From: Actinophytocola glycyrrhizae
GTDB lineage: Bacteria; Actinomycetota; Actinomycetes; Mycobacteriales; Pseudonocardiaceae
DNA length: 64,000 nt
Assembly (NCBI RefSeq): GCF_042653545.1
Contig: NZ_JBHSIS010000010.1
Span: 62,001-126,000 of the forward strand
Direction: 5' to 3'
Part shown: piece after piece, positions 1-8,592 of the stretch
Position numbering within the stretch: the stretch's first letter is position 1
Layout of the letters: every line of letters starts with the position of its first letter
The notes under the pieces: model-generated
Told to the model about the DNA's origin: nothing
The model's input: only the letters and a program-made list of their open reading frames with translations
Databases searched by the model: none
Translations under genes and position numbers: made by a program

Positions 1-174
1 GGCGGCCCGGAACGGGAGTTCCAGACCGTGGTCCTCTACCTGTACCAGCAGTTCTGGACCAACGGGCGGTACGGCTACGCCGCCGCGATCGCGTGGACCC
101 TGTTCCTGATCACCGTCGTGATCGCACTGGTCAACTTCCTGCTGGTGCGCCGGATCCGATCGGCGGACGACTGA
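1..174 (+). CDS. Sugar ABC transporter permease, C-terminal end (MalF type, partial)
   Basis: The reading frame is open from the first base and stops at 172-174, so only the last 57 residues are present. They contain one clear membrane segment (AWTLFLITVVIALVNFLLV) followed by a basic tail, as at the C-terminus of MalF/LacF/CebF-type permeases. The stop lies one base before the start of a MalG-type permease, so the two form the usual permease pair. Substrate is inferred from the GH1 beta-glucosidase two genes downstream: probably a beta-glucoside such as cellobiose. The binding protein is expected to the left of the window. Confidence 0.8.
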   Translation, partial: GGPEREFQTVVLYLYQQFWTNGRYGYAAAIAWTLFLITVVIALVNFLLVRRIRSADD

Positions 175-175
175 C

Positions 176-1012
176 ATGGCACACAGACGCTCCCCTGACC
201 AGGCCCGCTGGGGCACCTACGCGATCCTGTTCGCGATCATCATCGTGTCGATCTTCCCGCTGTACTGGTCGATCGTGGTGTCCTCGCGCGACCAGTCCGC
301 GATCGGCCGCTATCCCCCGCCGCTCGTGCCGGGCGGTTCGCTGTGGGACAACCTGGCGAAGTCGTTCGAGCAGGGCAACTTCGGCCTGGCGCTGACCAAC
401 TCGCTGATCGTCGCCGGGACCATCACGGTCGCGGTGGTGTTCACGTCCACGCTCGCGGGTTTCGCGTTCGCCAAGCTGACCTTCCGCGGCAGGGGCGGGC
501 TGTTCGCCGCGGTGGTCGGCACGATGCTGGTGCCGACACAGCTCGCGATCATCCCGCTGTACATCATGGTCACCCAGTGGTTCGGCTGGGCGAACGACCT
601 GCGCGGCGTGATCGTGCCGGCGCTGGTGAGCGCGTTCGGCGTGTTCTTCATGCGCCAGTACCTGTCCACCGCGATGCCGACCGAACTGCTCGAGGCCGGC
701 CGCGTGGACGGTGCCTCGACGCTGCGGATCTACTGGAACGTGGTGCTGCCCATCGCGCGGCCGGGAGCCGCCGTGCTGGGGCTGCTCACGTTCATCACCT
801 ACTGGAACGACCTGTTCTGGCCGTTGATCCTGCTGAACACGCAGAACCCGACGGTGCAGGTGGCGATCGCCAACACGCGCAGCGGCATCGAGGTGGACTA
901 CTCCCTCGTGCTCGCGGGCACGGTGATCGCGACGTTCCCGATGCTCATCGTGTTCTTGGTGCTTGGCAGGCAGATCATCGGAGGGATCATGCAGGGGGCG
1001 GTGAAGGGATGA
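176..1012 (+). CDS. Carbohydrate ABC transporter permease (MalG/CebG type)
   Basis: This 278-residue inner-membrane permease has about six hydrophobic segments. The EAA loop (EAGRVDGASTLRIYWNVVLP, about residues 173-192) docks the ATPase and ends in the Pro-rich motif typical of the CUT1 family. It follows the partner permease by one base and its stop overlaps the ATG of the GH1 gene as ATGA, so the genes are translationally coupled. No ATPase gene is seen in this operon. CUT1 importers often share an MsmK/UgpC-type ATPase encoded elsewhere, and one candidate lies at 54730-55791. Confidence 0.88.
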   Translation: MAHRRSPDQARWGTYAILFAIIIVSIFPLYWSIVVSSRDQSAIGRYPPPLVPGGSLWDNLAKSFEQGNFGLALTNSLIVAGTITVAVVFTSTLAGFAFAKLTFRGRGGLFAAVVGTMLVPTQLAIIPLYIMVTQWFGWANDLRGVIVPALVSAFGVFFMRQYLSTAMPTELLEAGRVDGASTLRIYWNVVLPIARPGAAVLGLLTFITYWNDLFWPLILLNTQNPTVQVAIANTRSGIEVDYSLVLAGTVIATFPMLIVFLVLGRQIIGGIMQGAVKG

Positions 1013-2391
1013 CGGGGATCCAGTTTCCCGAGGGTTTCGTGTGGGGCGCGGCGACCGCGGCGTACCAGATCGAGGGCGCGCACGACGTGGACGGGCGCGG
1101 ACCGTCCATCTGGGACACGTTCAGCCACACGCCGGGCCGGGTCGCGAACGGCGACACCGGGGACGTGGCGGCCGACCACTACCGCCGTTTCCGCGACGAC
1201 GTCGCACTGATGGCCGACATGGGGCTGCACGCGTACCGGTTCTCCGTTTCGTGGCCCCGGATCCAGCCGACGGGCAAGGGCCCGGCCAACGCGGCGGGGC
1301 TGGACCACTACGAACGCCTGGTGGACGAGCTGGCCGCGCACGGCATCGAGCCGATGCTCACGCTCTACCACTGGGATCTCCCGCAGGAGCTGGAGGACTC
1401 CGGCGGGTGGGGGGCGCGGGACACCGCGGCCCGGTTCGCGGAGTACGCCGAGCTCGTAGGGGCACGACTCGGCGACCGGGTCCCGGTGTGGACCACGCTG
1501 AACGAGCCGTGGTGTTCCGCCTTCCTCGGATACTCCTCCGGCGAGCACGCGCCGGGGCGCACCGACCCGGCGCTGGCGCTGCGGGCGGCGCACCACCTGC
1601 TGCTCGCGCACGGGCTGGGTACGCAGGCGCTGCGTGCCGTGCTGCCGGAGCAGGCGAAGGTGTCGATCACGCTGAACCTGTCCTCGGTGCTGCCCGCGGT
1701 CACGTCGGCGGCCGCGACGAACGCGGTACGGCGGATCGACGGGCTCGCCAACCGGCTGTTCCTGGACCCGCTGTTCCGCGGCCACTACCCCGTCGACGTC
1801 CTGCGGGACACGGCCCGGCTGACCGACTGGTCGTTCGTGCTGCCAGCGGACCTGGCGGTGATCGCGGCGCCGGTCGACCTGCTGGGCATCAACTACTACA
1901 CGCCGACGCTGGTCGACAGCGTCGGACCGGCGGGTCTGCCGGTCGACGGCCCGTCGCCGTGGCCGGGGTGCCGCGATGTCCGGTTCGTCCAGCCGCCCGG
2001 TCCGCAGACCGCGATGGGCTGGGCGATCGACGCGCAGGGCCTGCGCAACGTGGTGCACCGGGTGCACGACCAGTACCGGCCGGTACCGTTGATGATCACC
2101 GAGAACGGCGCCGCGTTCGACGACGAGCTCGGGGTCGACGGGGTGCGTGACGACGAGCGGATCGACTACCTGCGCGACCACTTGGAGGTCGTGCACGAGG
2201 CGATCACGCACGGCGTGGACCTTCGGGGATACTTCGTGTGGTCGTTGCTGGACAACTTCGAGTGGGCCTACGGGTACGCGAAGCGGTTCGGCATCGTCCA
2301 TGTGGACTACCAGACACAGGCCCGCGTGTGGAAGGACAGCGCACACTGGTACCGGAAGGTGATTCAGACGAACGGCATAGACGAGGAATGA
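1009..2391 (+). CDS. GH1 family beta-glucosidase
   Basis: This 460-residue cytoplasmic enzyme should hydrolyse imported beta-glucosides. The N-terminal family signature FVWGAATAAYQIEGA is present. The acid/base Glu lies in TLNEPW (about E166) and the nucleophile in ITENG (about E365), and overall length is normal for GH1. The ATG at 1009 overlaps the permease stop; a longer upstream reading of the same frame only shadows the permease. Position between a CUT1 permease pair and a LacI regulator mirrors the Streptomyces cebEFG-bglC/cebR arrangement, so cellobiose or cello-oligosaccharides are the most likely substrates (inference). Confidence 0.93.
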   Translation: MTGIQFPEGFVWGAATAAYQIEGAHDVDGRGPSIWDTFSHTPGRVANGDTGDVAADHYRRFRDDVALMADMGLHAYRFSVSWPRIQPTGKGPANAAGLDHYERLVDELAAHGIEPMLTLYHWDLPQELEDSGGWGARDTAARFAEYAELVGARLGDRVPVWTTLNEPWCSAFLGYSSGEHAPGRTDPALALRAAHHLLLAHGLGTQALRAVLPEQAKVSITLNLSSVLPAVTSAAATNAVRRIDGLANRLFLDPLFRGHYPVDVLRDTARLTDWSFVLPADLAVIAAPVDLLGINYYTPTLVDSVGPAGLPVDGPSPWPGCRDVRFVQPPGPQTAMGWAIDAQGLRNVVHRVHDQYRPVPLMITENGAAFDDELGVDGVRDDERIDYLRDHLEVVHEAITHGVDLRGYFVWSLLDNFEWAYGYAKRFGIVHVDYQTQARVWKDSAHWYRKVIQTNGIDEE

Positions 2392-3392
2392 TCTCGAAGC
2401 CCACGCTCGACACCGTCGCCGCCGAGGCGGGGGTGTCGCGGGCGACCGTGTCCAGGGTGATCAACGGGTCGCCGAGGGTGTCCCCCGAGGTGAAGGTGGC
2501 GGTCGAGTCGGCCATCGCGGCGCTGGGCTACGTGCCCAACCGGGCGGCCCGCAGCCTCGCCATGCGCAGGACCGACTCGATCGCGCTGGTGATGCGCGAG
2601 CCGGACGCCACGGTGCTCAACGACCCGTACCTCGGCAACATCATCATCGCGACGAGCCAGACCCTCATCGGCACCGGTGTGCAGCTGGTGCTGGTGAACG
2701 CGCAGAACACCGCGGAGCACGCGCAGCTCGCCGACTACGTCCGAAGTGGACACGTGGACGGCGTGCTGCTGGCCTCGATGCACGACGACGACCCGCTCCC
2801 CCGCGTGCTGCTGGAGGCCGGGATCCCCACGGTCGTCGGCGGCCGCCCCTCCCGCCCGATGCCCGGTCTGTCCTATGTGGACGTCGACAACGTGGGCGGC
2901 GCCCAGCTGGCGGCCGAACGCCTGCTGGCCGCCGACCGCCACCGCATCGCCACGATCGCCGGCCCGCAGGACATGACGGCGGGCATCGACCGCCTCACGG
3001 GTTACCGCCGCGCCCTGTCGGCCACCGGCCGCAAGGCCGACCGGGTGGCGTACGGCGACTTCACGAGGGAGTCGGGACAGCAGGCGATGACGGCCCTGCT
3101 CGACCACCACCCGGACCTGGACGCGGTGTTCGTCGCGAACGACCTGATGGCCATCGGCGCACTGCGCGCCCTCCGCGACGCCGGCCGCCAGGTCCCGGCC
3201 GACGTGGCGGTGGTCGGCTACGACGACATCGAGATGGCCCGCCACACCGAACCCCCGCTGACCACCATCCACCAGCCCATCGTCGACCAGGCCCGCACGA
3301 TGACCGAACTGCTCCTGACCCAGATCGGCGGCGACCCGGTCGGCGACCCGGTGGTCCTGCCGACGGAACTGGTGGAACGCGAGTCCGCCTGA
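2388..3392 (+). CDS. LacI family transcriptional regulator (CebR-like)
   Basis: The protein has 334 residues. An N-terminal LacI helix-turn-helix (TLDTVAAEAGVSRATVSRVI, residues 6-25) and hinge (YVPNRAARSL) precede a periplasmic-binding-protein-like sugar sensor domain. The motif DAVFVANDLMAIGALRAL near the end is typical of the family. The ATG at 2388 overlaps the GH1 stop (ATGA), so the regulator is co-transcribed with the genes it probably controls. Similarity in the first 60 residues to CebR-type regulators suggests cellobiose as inducer. No operator is visible in the window because the operon promoter lies to the left. Confidence 0.9.
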   Translation: MISKPTLDTVAAEAGVSRATVSRVINGSPRVSPEVKVAVESAIAALGYVPNRAARSLAMRRTDSIALVMREPDATVLNDPYLGNIIIATSQTLIGTGVQLVLVNAQNTAEHAQLADYVRSGHVDGVLLASMHDDDPLPRVLLEAGIPTVVGGRPSRPMPGLSYVDVDNVGGAQLAAERLLAADRHRIATIAGPQDMTAGIDRLTGYRRALSATGRKADRVAYGDFTRESGQQAMTALLDHHPDLDAVFVANDLMAIGALRALRDAGRQVPADVAVVGYDDIEMARHTEPPLTTIHQPIVDQARTMTELLLTQIGGDPVGDPVVLPTELVERESA

Positions 3393-3394
3393 CC

Positions 3395-3600
3395 GGTTTC
3401 TTCCCTGAATCGGTGTTGTGTCTTGGGTCTTGTCCACGCCGGCCGGACAGATCTCTGGGGTGGAGGGCTGTCGTGTCGGGTTCGGGTCTGCCTGCCATCC
3501 CGTCGACCTCCGCGGAGGGCTTGCGGGTTGCGTGAGTACGGGCCGTGCCTCCCAAGCCCCCGCTGCGCGGGCCGGGTGTTTCTCGCCACGCTCGTCCGCC
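3395..3600. repeat. Degenerate copy of the intergenic repeat family (copy E)
   Basis: The stretch carries the family landmarks in order: a GTCCACGCCGGCCGGACAG-like segment, TCTGGGGTGGA, then GGTTCGGGTCTGCC and TGCCATCCCGTCGACCTCC. These match the inner part of the larger copies at 44217-44878 and 33815-34442. No terminal motif is evident, so it reads as a decayed remnant between the lacI stop and the riboswitch. No coding sequence is supported here. Confidence 0.55.
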
Positions 3601-3644
3601 GGGGTCACGACTGTCACGTCGGCCACTGGCCCGCCCCGTTACCG

Positions 3645-3810
3645 CACCGGGGTGATAGCGTCCCGGTGCTGGTCAGCACACTGACCGGTGACGCGGCGAG
3701 GTAGCGAAGTCCGGTGCGATTCCGGCGCTGTCCCGCAACTGTCATAGCCAGGTCGCCTCCCTGTCGCGTCGACGCCAACCGCCCCCGGTGCAGGGACGCG
3801 GCGTCCCGGG
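3645..3810 (+). promoter_or_regulatory. Cobalamin (adenosylcobalamin) riboswitch
   Basis: The conserved B12-box core is present: GCGAAGTCCGGTGCGATTCC at about 3705-3724, followed by GGCGCTG and then TCCCGCAACTGT, the near-invariant 3' element. It lies directly upstream of the B12 importer genes on the same strand, the expected regulatory target. Outer boundaries are approximate because the P1 helix was not folded. In this family, bound cobalamin lowers expression of the downstream genes. Confidence 0.9.
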
Positions 3811-3858
3811 GCTCCCGGGTCGCGCCCGTGCGCCGGGCCGAAGACCCGAGGTGGTCCG

Positions 3859-4815
3859 TTGTCCTCCACCGTCAGGCGCCTCACGGCGCTGACCGTCGCC
3901 GGTGCGCTGCTCGTCGCCGGGTGCGCCAACCGTGACCAGCCCTCCGACCAGCCGCCCGGTGACTCGGTCGACGCCACCAGCGAGGCGTTCCCCGTCACGG
4001 TCTCCGCACCGGGTGGTGAGCCGGTCACCATCGAGCGGCGGCCGGCGCGCATCGTGTCGCTGTCGGCGAGCAACACCGAGACGCTGTTCGCGGTCGGCGC
4101 CGGTGAGCAGGTCGTGGCCGTGGACGACCAGTCCGACTACCCCGCCGACGCACCCAGGACCGACCTGTCCGGGCTCACCCCGAACATCGAGGCGATCTCC
4201 GAGTACGACCCCGACCTCGTGGTGATCTCCGACGACGCCGAGAACCTGGTCCAGTCCCTGCAGGCGATCGACGTGCCGGTGCTCGCGGTGCCCGCCGCGC
4301 AGACGCTGGAGGACGTGTACGTGGGCATGGAAGCCATCGGCAAGGCCACCGGTCACGCCGACGAGGCCGCCGACCTGGTGGAGCGGACCAGGTCCGAGCT
4401 GGACAAGATCGTCGCCGACACGCCGAAGCCCGCGACGGCGCTCACCTACTACCACGAGCTGGACACCACGCTGTACAGCGCGACGTCGAAGACGTTCATC
4501 GGGCAGGTCTACGACCTGTTCGGGCTGACCAACATCGCCGACGCGGCCGACGTGGACGCGGGCGGCTACCCGCAGCTGTCGAACGAGGCGATCCTGCAGG
4601 CCGACCCGGACCTGATCTTCCTCGCGGACGTGCAGTGCTGCGGCCAGAACGCGGGCACCGTCGCCGCGCGGCCGGGCTGGAACACGCTGAAGGCAGTGCG
4701 GAACGGCAACGTCGTCGAGTTGGACGACGACCTGGCCTCCCGCTGGGGGCCCCGCGTCGTCGACATGGCCAGGTCCGTGGCCGACGCCGTGACCAAGGCC
4801 GGCGAGCAGAACTGA
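3859..4815 (+). CDS. btuF: Vitamin B12 ABC transporter substrate-binding lipoprotein (BtuF type)
   Basis: This 318-residue protein has a lipoprotein signal (LTALTVAGALLVAGC, lipid Cys about residue 22) and a class III binding-protein fold typical of BtuF/FhuD (ARIVSLSASNTETLFAVGAG, SEYDPDLVVISDD). I chose the TTG at 3859: a GAGGTGG ribosome site sits 5 bases upstream and no in-frame ATG or GTG fits the signal peptide. The gene is controlled by the cobalamin riboswitch just upstream, which supports corrinoid rather than ferric siderophore as ligand. It is followed with overlap by the permease and ATPase. Confidence 0.9.
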   Translation: MSSTVRRLTALTVAGALLVAGCANRDQPSDQPPGDSVDATSEAFPVTVSAPGGEPVTIERRPARIVSLSASNTETLFAVGAGEQVVAVDDQSDYPADAPRTDLSGLTPNIEAISEYDPDLVVISDDAENLVQSLQAIDVPVLAVPAAQTLEDVYVGMEAIGKATGHADEAADLVERTRSELDKIVADTPKPATALTYYHELDTTLYSATSKTFIGQVYDLFGLTNIADAADVDAGGYPQLSNEAILQADPDLIFLADVQCCGQNAGTVAARPGWNTLKAVRNGNVVELDDDLASRWGPRVVDMARSVADAVTKAGEQN

Positions 4816-5843
4816 CCGCGACCCCCACCCGCCTCCGCCCTGGCGTGCTCGCCGTGGCGGTGGTGGGGCTGGTCGCCGTCGTGTCGGTCTCCACGCTGCT
4901 CGGCGCCGCCAACCTGGGCTGGACCCGGGTGGTGCAGGAGGTGTGGGCACAGCTCACCGGCGGCACGTCCCCGCTGTCGGCGACCGAGGCGGCGATCGTG
5001 TGGGAGGTGCGGTTCCCCCGCGTCGTGCTGGCCGGGCTGGTCGGCGCGGCGCTCGCCGTGTCCGGTGCCGCGTTCCAGGGCGTGTTCCGCAACCCGCTCG
5101 CCGACCCGTACCTGCTCGGTGCGGCCGCGGGTGCCGGGATGGCGGCGACGATCGTGGTGGTCGCCGCGCCGCAGACGGCAGGCTGGGTGATCGGCCCGCT
5201 GCCGATCGCCGCGTTCGCCGGGGCCATCGGCGGGGTGTCGCTGACGTGGATGCTCGGCCGGTCCGCGGGTGGTGGCACCGCCGTCCTGTTGCTGGCGGGG
5301 GTCGCGGTCGCGTCGTTCCTGACCGCGGTGCAAACGTTCGCGCAGCAGCTGAACACCGACACCATCAAGCAGGTCTACACCTGGATGCTCGGTGGCCTGA
5401 ACACCTCCGGCTGGCGCGAGGTGCTGGTGACGCTGCCCTACATCGTGCTGGCCGCGACCGTGCTGTGCCTGTGCGGGCGACTGCTCGACGTGCTGGCGGT
5501 CGGCGACGACGAGGCCGCGTCGCTCGGCATCAACCCGGGACGGGTGCGGGTGGTGGTGCTGCTGTCGGCGTCGCTCGCGACCGCGGCCGCCGTGTCGGTC
5601 AGCGGGCTGATCGGGTTCGTGGGGATCGTGGTGCCGCACGTGGTGCGTCTGCTGGCCGGGGCGAGCTACCGGGTGGTGGTGCCGCTGTCGCTCGCGGGCG
5701 GGGCGATGTTCCTGATCGTCGCCGACCACATCGCGCGGACCGCGTTCGCGCCTGCCGAGCTGCCGATCGGCGTGATCACGGCGTTCACCGGCGCGCCGTT
5801 CTTCCTGCTGGTGCTGCGGATGAACCGGAGCCAGCTGCGATGA
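4812..5843 (+). CDS. btuC: Vitamin B12 ABC transporter permease (BtuC/FecCD family)
   Basis: This polytopic membrane protein of about 343 residues belongs to the FecCD family. Visible motifs are VVLAGLVGAALAVSGAAFQG and FRNPLADPYLLG in the first half, and GLIGFVGIVVPHVVRLLAG in the second. The start is uncertain. A CTG at 4812 overlaps the btuF stop (CTGA) in the way the other junctions do and gives a normal N-terminus; the first in-frame GTG is at 4845. The 3' end overlaps btuD as ATGA. It forms the membrane channel of the riboswitch-controlled importer. Confidence 0.88.
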   Translation: MTATPTRLRPGVLAVAVVGLVAVVSVSTLLGAANLGWTRVVQEVWAQLTGGTSPLSATEAAIVWEVRFPRVVLAGLVGAALAVSGAAFQGVFRNPLADPYLLGAAAGAGMAATIVVVAAPQTAGWVIGPLPIAAFAGAIGGVSLTWMLGRSAGGGTAVLLLAGVAVASFLTAVQTFAQQLNTDTIKQVYTWMLGGLNTSGWREVLVTLPYIVLAATVLCLCGRLLDVLAVGDDEAASLGINPGRVRVVVLLSASLATAAAVSVSGLIGFVGIVVPHVVRLLAGASYRVVVPLSLAGGAMFLIVADHIARTAFAPAELPIGVITAFTGAPFFLLVLRMNRSQLR

Positions 5844-6649
5844 CCGCTCTGTCGCTGCGCGCGGTCAGCGCCCGCCACGGCACCAAGGTGGTGGCCGCGG
5901 ACGTCGACGTGACGCTGGAGAAGGGCGGCTGGCTCGCCATCATCGGCCCGAACGGGGCCGGGAAGTCGTCGCTGCTCAAGGCGATCGTCGGCATCGTGCA
6001 CCACGACGGCGAGATCCTCGTCGACGACGCGCCGACCTCGGCGCTGTCGAACCGCGAACGCGCGCGGGCGATCGCGTACGCGCCGCAGACCCCGCAGCTG
6101 CCGGACCGGCTGACGGTGACGGACTACGTGCTGCTCGGCCGCACCCCGCACCTGTCGCCGCTGGCGCGGGAGCGCAAGTCGGACCTGGCGGTGGTGTCGC
6201 AGGTGCTGGAGCGCCTCGACCTCGGCCCGCTGGCGACGCGTGCGCTGCAGACCCTGTCGGGTGGCGAGCGGCAGCGTGCGGTGCTGGCGCGCGTGCTGGC
6301 GCAGGAGGCGGGCCTGCTGCTGCTGGACGAGCCGACGACCGGGCTGGACATCGGGCACGCGCAGGCGCTGCTCGACCTGATCGACCGCCTGCGCCACGAG
6401 GAGGGCGCGACGGTCGTCAGCACGCTGCACGACCTGACCCTCTCGGCGCAGTACGCGACGCAGCTGTTGTTGCTGGACAAGGGGAACGTGGTCGCGACGG
6501 GGTCGCCGGCGGAGGTCATCACCCGCGACACGATCGCCCGCCACTACGACGCCCGCGTGCAGGTGCTGACCACGGAGGACGGTCAGCTGGTCGTGGCCCC
6601 CACCAGGTCCCCGGACCGCGCCGAGCAGCTCACCCCGGACAACAACTAG
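5840..6649 (+). CDS. btuD: Vitamin B12 ABC transporter ATP-binding protein (BtuD/FecE family)
   Basis: This 269-residue ATPase has Walker A IIGPNGAGKSS (residues 34-44), signature LSGGERQRAV (about 140) and Walker B LLLLDEPTTGLDIGHAQ (about 158), followed by an H-loop in STLHDLTLSAQ. The ATG at 5840 overlaps the btuC stop. It completes a three-gene importer (binding protein, permease, ATPase) whose substrate is assigned from the riboswitch. No corrinoid biosynthesis gene is visible in this window. Confidence 0.92.
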   Translation: MTALSLRAVSARHGTKVVAADVDVTLEKGGWLAIIGPNGAGKSSLLKAIVGIVHHDGEILVDDAPTSALSNRERARAIAYAPQTPQLPDRLTVTDYVLLGRTPHLSPLARERKSDLAVVSQVLERLDLGPLATRALQTLSGGERQRAVLARVLAQEAGLLLLDEPTTGLDIGHAQALLDLIDRLRHEEGATVVSTLHDLTLSAQYATQLLLLDKGNVVATGSPAEVITRDTIARHYDARVQVLTTEDGQLVVAPTRSPDRAEQLTPDNN

Positions 6650-6660
6650 AACGTGTTACA
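6647..6660. promoter_or_regulatory. KstR-like operator upstream of the SDR operon
   Basis: TAGAACGTGTTACA fits the mycobacterial KstR recognition pattern TnnAACnnGTTnnA exactly. It begins inside the btuD stop region and ends nine bases before the GTG of the SDR gene, so it would overlap the core promoter. KstR represses sterol catabolism genes until a cholesterol-derived CoA ester is present; its presence in this genome is not shown here. Confidence 0.5.
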
Positions 6661-6669
6661 GTTCCATCC

Positions 6670-7449
6670 GTGATCCTCGACCGGTTCCGGGTTGCCGACC
6701 AGGTGGCCGTCGTGACCGGGGCGGGACGCGGGATCGGGGCCGCGACCGCGGTGGCGCTCGCCGAGGCGGGCGCCGACGTGGTGCTCTCCGCACGCACCGC
6801 CGGTGACCTCGACGAGGTGGCCGAACGGGTGACCGCCACGGGACGACGCGCGCGGGTCGTGCCGGCCGATCTGTCCGACGTGGACGCGGCGGCCGGGCTG
6901 GCGCGGATCGCGCACGAGACGTTCGGGCGCCTGGACATCGTGGTCAACAACGTCGGCGGCACCTACCCGCGCCCGTTCCCCGACACCGGCACCGACTTCC
7001 TCGAGCAGGCCTTCCACTTCAACGTGTCCACGGCGCACGCGCTGACCCGCGCGGCCGTGCCGCTCATGACCTCGGGCGCGGTCGTCAACATCTCCTCGAT
7101 CATGGGCCGGGTCGCCGGGCGTGGCTACCTCGCCTACGGCACCGCCAAGGCCGCCCTCTCCCACTACACGAGGCTGGCCGCCTCCGACCTCGCGCCGAGG
7201 GTGCGGGTCAACGCGATCGCGGTCGGCTCGGTCGCGACGTCGGCGCTGGACGTCGTACTGACGAACGACGAGTTGCGCGAGAAGATGACGCGGGTGACAC
7301 CGTTGCGGCGCATCGGCTCGGCCGATGAGATCGCCGCGACCGTGTTGTTCCTCGTGTCCGCCGCGGGCGGCTACCTGACCGGCAAGGTGCTCGAGGTCGA
7401 CGGCGGCCTCCAGCAACCGAACCTCGACCTGGGATTGCCTGACCTATGA
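6670..7449 (+). CDS. SDR family oxidoreductase, IpdF-like (steroid ring catabolism?)
   Basis: This 259-residue short-chain dehydrogenase has a Rossmann cofactor motif TGAGRGIG (residues 16-23), NNVGG, and the catalytic Ser about 142, Tyr 156 and Lys 160 (YGTAK). The start MILDRFRVADQVAVVTG and the end NLDLGLPDL resemble M. tuberculosis Rv3559c (IpdF), the reductase for 5-hydroxy-HIP side groups in steroid C/D-ring breakdown. The similarity is recalled, not searched. The GTG at 6670 lies close to a KstR-like operator, and the gene overlaps the next one as ATGA. A general 3-ketoacyl reductase role is the main alternative. Confidence 0.72.
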   Translation: MILDRFRVADQVAVVTGAGRGIGAATAVALAEAGADVVLSARTAGDLDEVAERVTATGRRARVVPADLSDVDAAAGLARIAHETFGRLDIVVNNVGGTYPRPFPDTGTDFLEQAFHFNVSTAHALTRAAVPLMTSGAVVNISSIMGRVAGRGYLAYGTAKAALSHYTRLAASDLAPRVRVNAIAVGSVATSALDVVLTNDELREKMTRVTPLRRIGSADEIAATVLFLVSAAGGYLTGKVLEVDGGLQQPNLDLGLPDL

Positions 7450-8510
7450 GAGTCGTGCAGTGGAGTACCGGCAACGTCGGCCGTCACGCGCTGGCCGGCA
7501 TCGCCGCACACCCGGAGCTGGAGCTGACGGGTGTCTGGGTTTCCACACCGGACAAGGCGGGCCGCGACGCCGGTGAGCTGGCGGGGCTGCACCGCACGCT
7601 GGGCGTCGCCGCGACCACCGACGCGGACGCCCTGATCGCCACCCGACCGGACTGCGTCGTGTACACGGCGATGGCCGACGACCGCCTGAACGAGGCACTG
7701 GCCGACCTCACGCGGTTCCTGCGGGCCGGTGTGAACGTCGTGGCGAGCGGGCCCGTGTTCCTGCAGTACCCACACGGCGTGGTGCCCGAGGACCTGGTGG
7801 CGCCGATCCACGCGGCCGCGGCCGAGGGCGGCGCGTCGCTGTGGGTGAACGGCATCGACCCCGGGTTCGCGAACGACTGGCTGCCGCTGGTGCTGACGTC
7901 GGTGTGCGAGCGCATCGACCAGGTGCGCTGCCTGGAGATCCTCGACTACGGGACCTACGACAACGCCAAGATCCTGTTCGACATCATGGGTTTCGGCCGC
8001 CCGCTCGACGACACCCCGACGCTGCTGCTGCCCGGTGTGCTGTCGCTGGCGTGGGGCAGCGTGGTGCGCCAGCTGGCGGCGGGGCTCGGTGTGCCGCTCG
8101 ACCGCGTGGAGGAGTCGGCGACCCGGCTGCCCGCACCGCACCGGATCGAGGTGCCCGCCGGGGTGATCGAGGAGGGCACGGCGGCCGCACTGCGGTTCGA
8201 GGTGCGGGGCATGGTGGGCGACCGCGCGGTGTGCGTGCTGGAGCACGTGACGCGCCTGCACCGGGACCTCGCCCCCGACTGGCCGAGGATGTCCGGGCAG
8301 GGCGGCTACCGGGTGCAGGTCACCGGCGAACCGAACTACACGCTGGACCTGCACATCGAGGCCACCGACGGCGACCACAACACCGGCGGCCTGAAGGCGA
8401 CGGCGATGCGCCTGGTGAACGCGGTCCCGGCCGTCGTGGCGGCGAAACCCGGCCTGCTGACGGCGTTGGACCTGCCACTGATCACCGGCAAGGGCCTGGT
8501 CGCCCGCTGA
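7446..8510 (+). CDS. Dihydrodipicolinate reductase-like NAD(P)-binding protein
   Basis: This 354-residue protein has an N-terminal dinucleotide-binding motif (VVQWSTGNVGRHAL) and the layout of the diaminopentanoate-dehydrogenase/DapB-like group common in mycobacteria and nocardioforms. It is longer than true DapB (about 245 residues) and lies outside any lysine pathway context, so a lysine role is unlikely. It is translationally coupled to the IpdF-like SDR and would share its KstR-like control, which hints at a sterol or acyl-CoA catabolic reduction (inference). The substrate is unknown. Confidence 0.7.
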   Translation: MRVVQWSTGNVGRHALAGIAAHPELELTGVWVSTPDKAGRDAGELAGLHRTLGVAATTDADALIATRPDCVVYTAMADDRLNEALADLTRFLRAGVNVVASGPVFLQYPHGVVPEDLVAPIHAAAAEGGASLWVNGIDPGFANDWLPLVLTSVCERIDQVRCLEILDYGTYDNAKILFDIMGFGRPLDDTPTLLLPGVLSLAWGSVVRQLAAGLGVPLDRVEESATRLPAPHRIEVPAGVIEEGTAAALRFEVRGMVGDRAVCVLEHVTRLHRDLAPDWPRMSGQGGYRVQVTGEPNYTLDLHIEATDGDHNTGGLKATAMRLVNAVPAVVAAKPGLLTALDLPLITGKGLVAR

Positions 8511-8529
8511 CCCCCTCGCGGAGCCGCCG

Positions 8530-8580
8530 CCCTGAAAGACGCTTTCGAGACGCTCAACGTCCCGAAAGCGTCTTTCAGGG
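8530..8580. terminator. Long hairpin between convergent genes
   Basis: Two 23-base arms (8530-8552 and 8558-8580) starting CCCTGAAAGACGCTTTCG pair with one mismatch around a five-base CTCAA loop. It lies between the stop at 8510 and the lgt stop at 8593, so it could terminate both convergent transcripts. There is no U-run. A second hairpin of the same family is at 59038-59088. Confidence 0.65.
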
Positions 8581-8592
8581 CAGGTCGGTGGT

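Noticed and set aside
898..2346. 482-codon minus-strand frame opposite the GH1 gene
   Set aside because: It is a codon-bias shadow of the GH1 gene, whose catalytic motifs and overlaps are clear.
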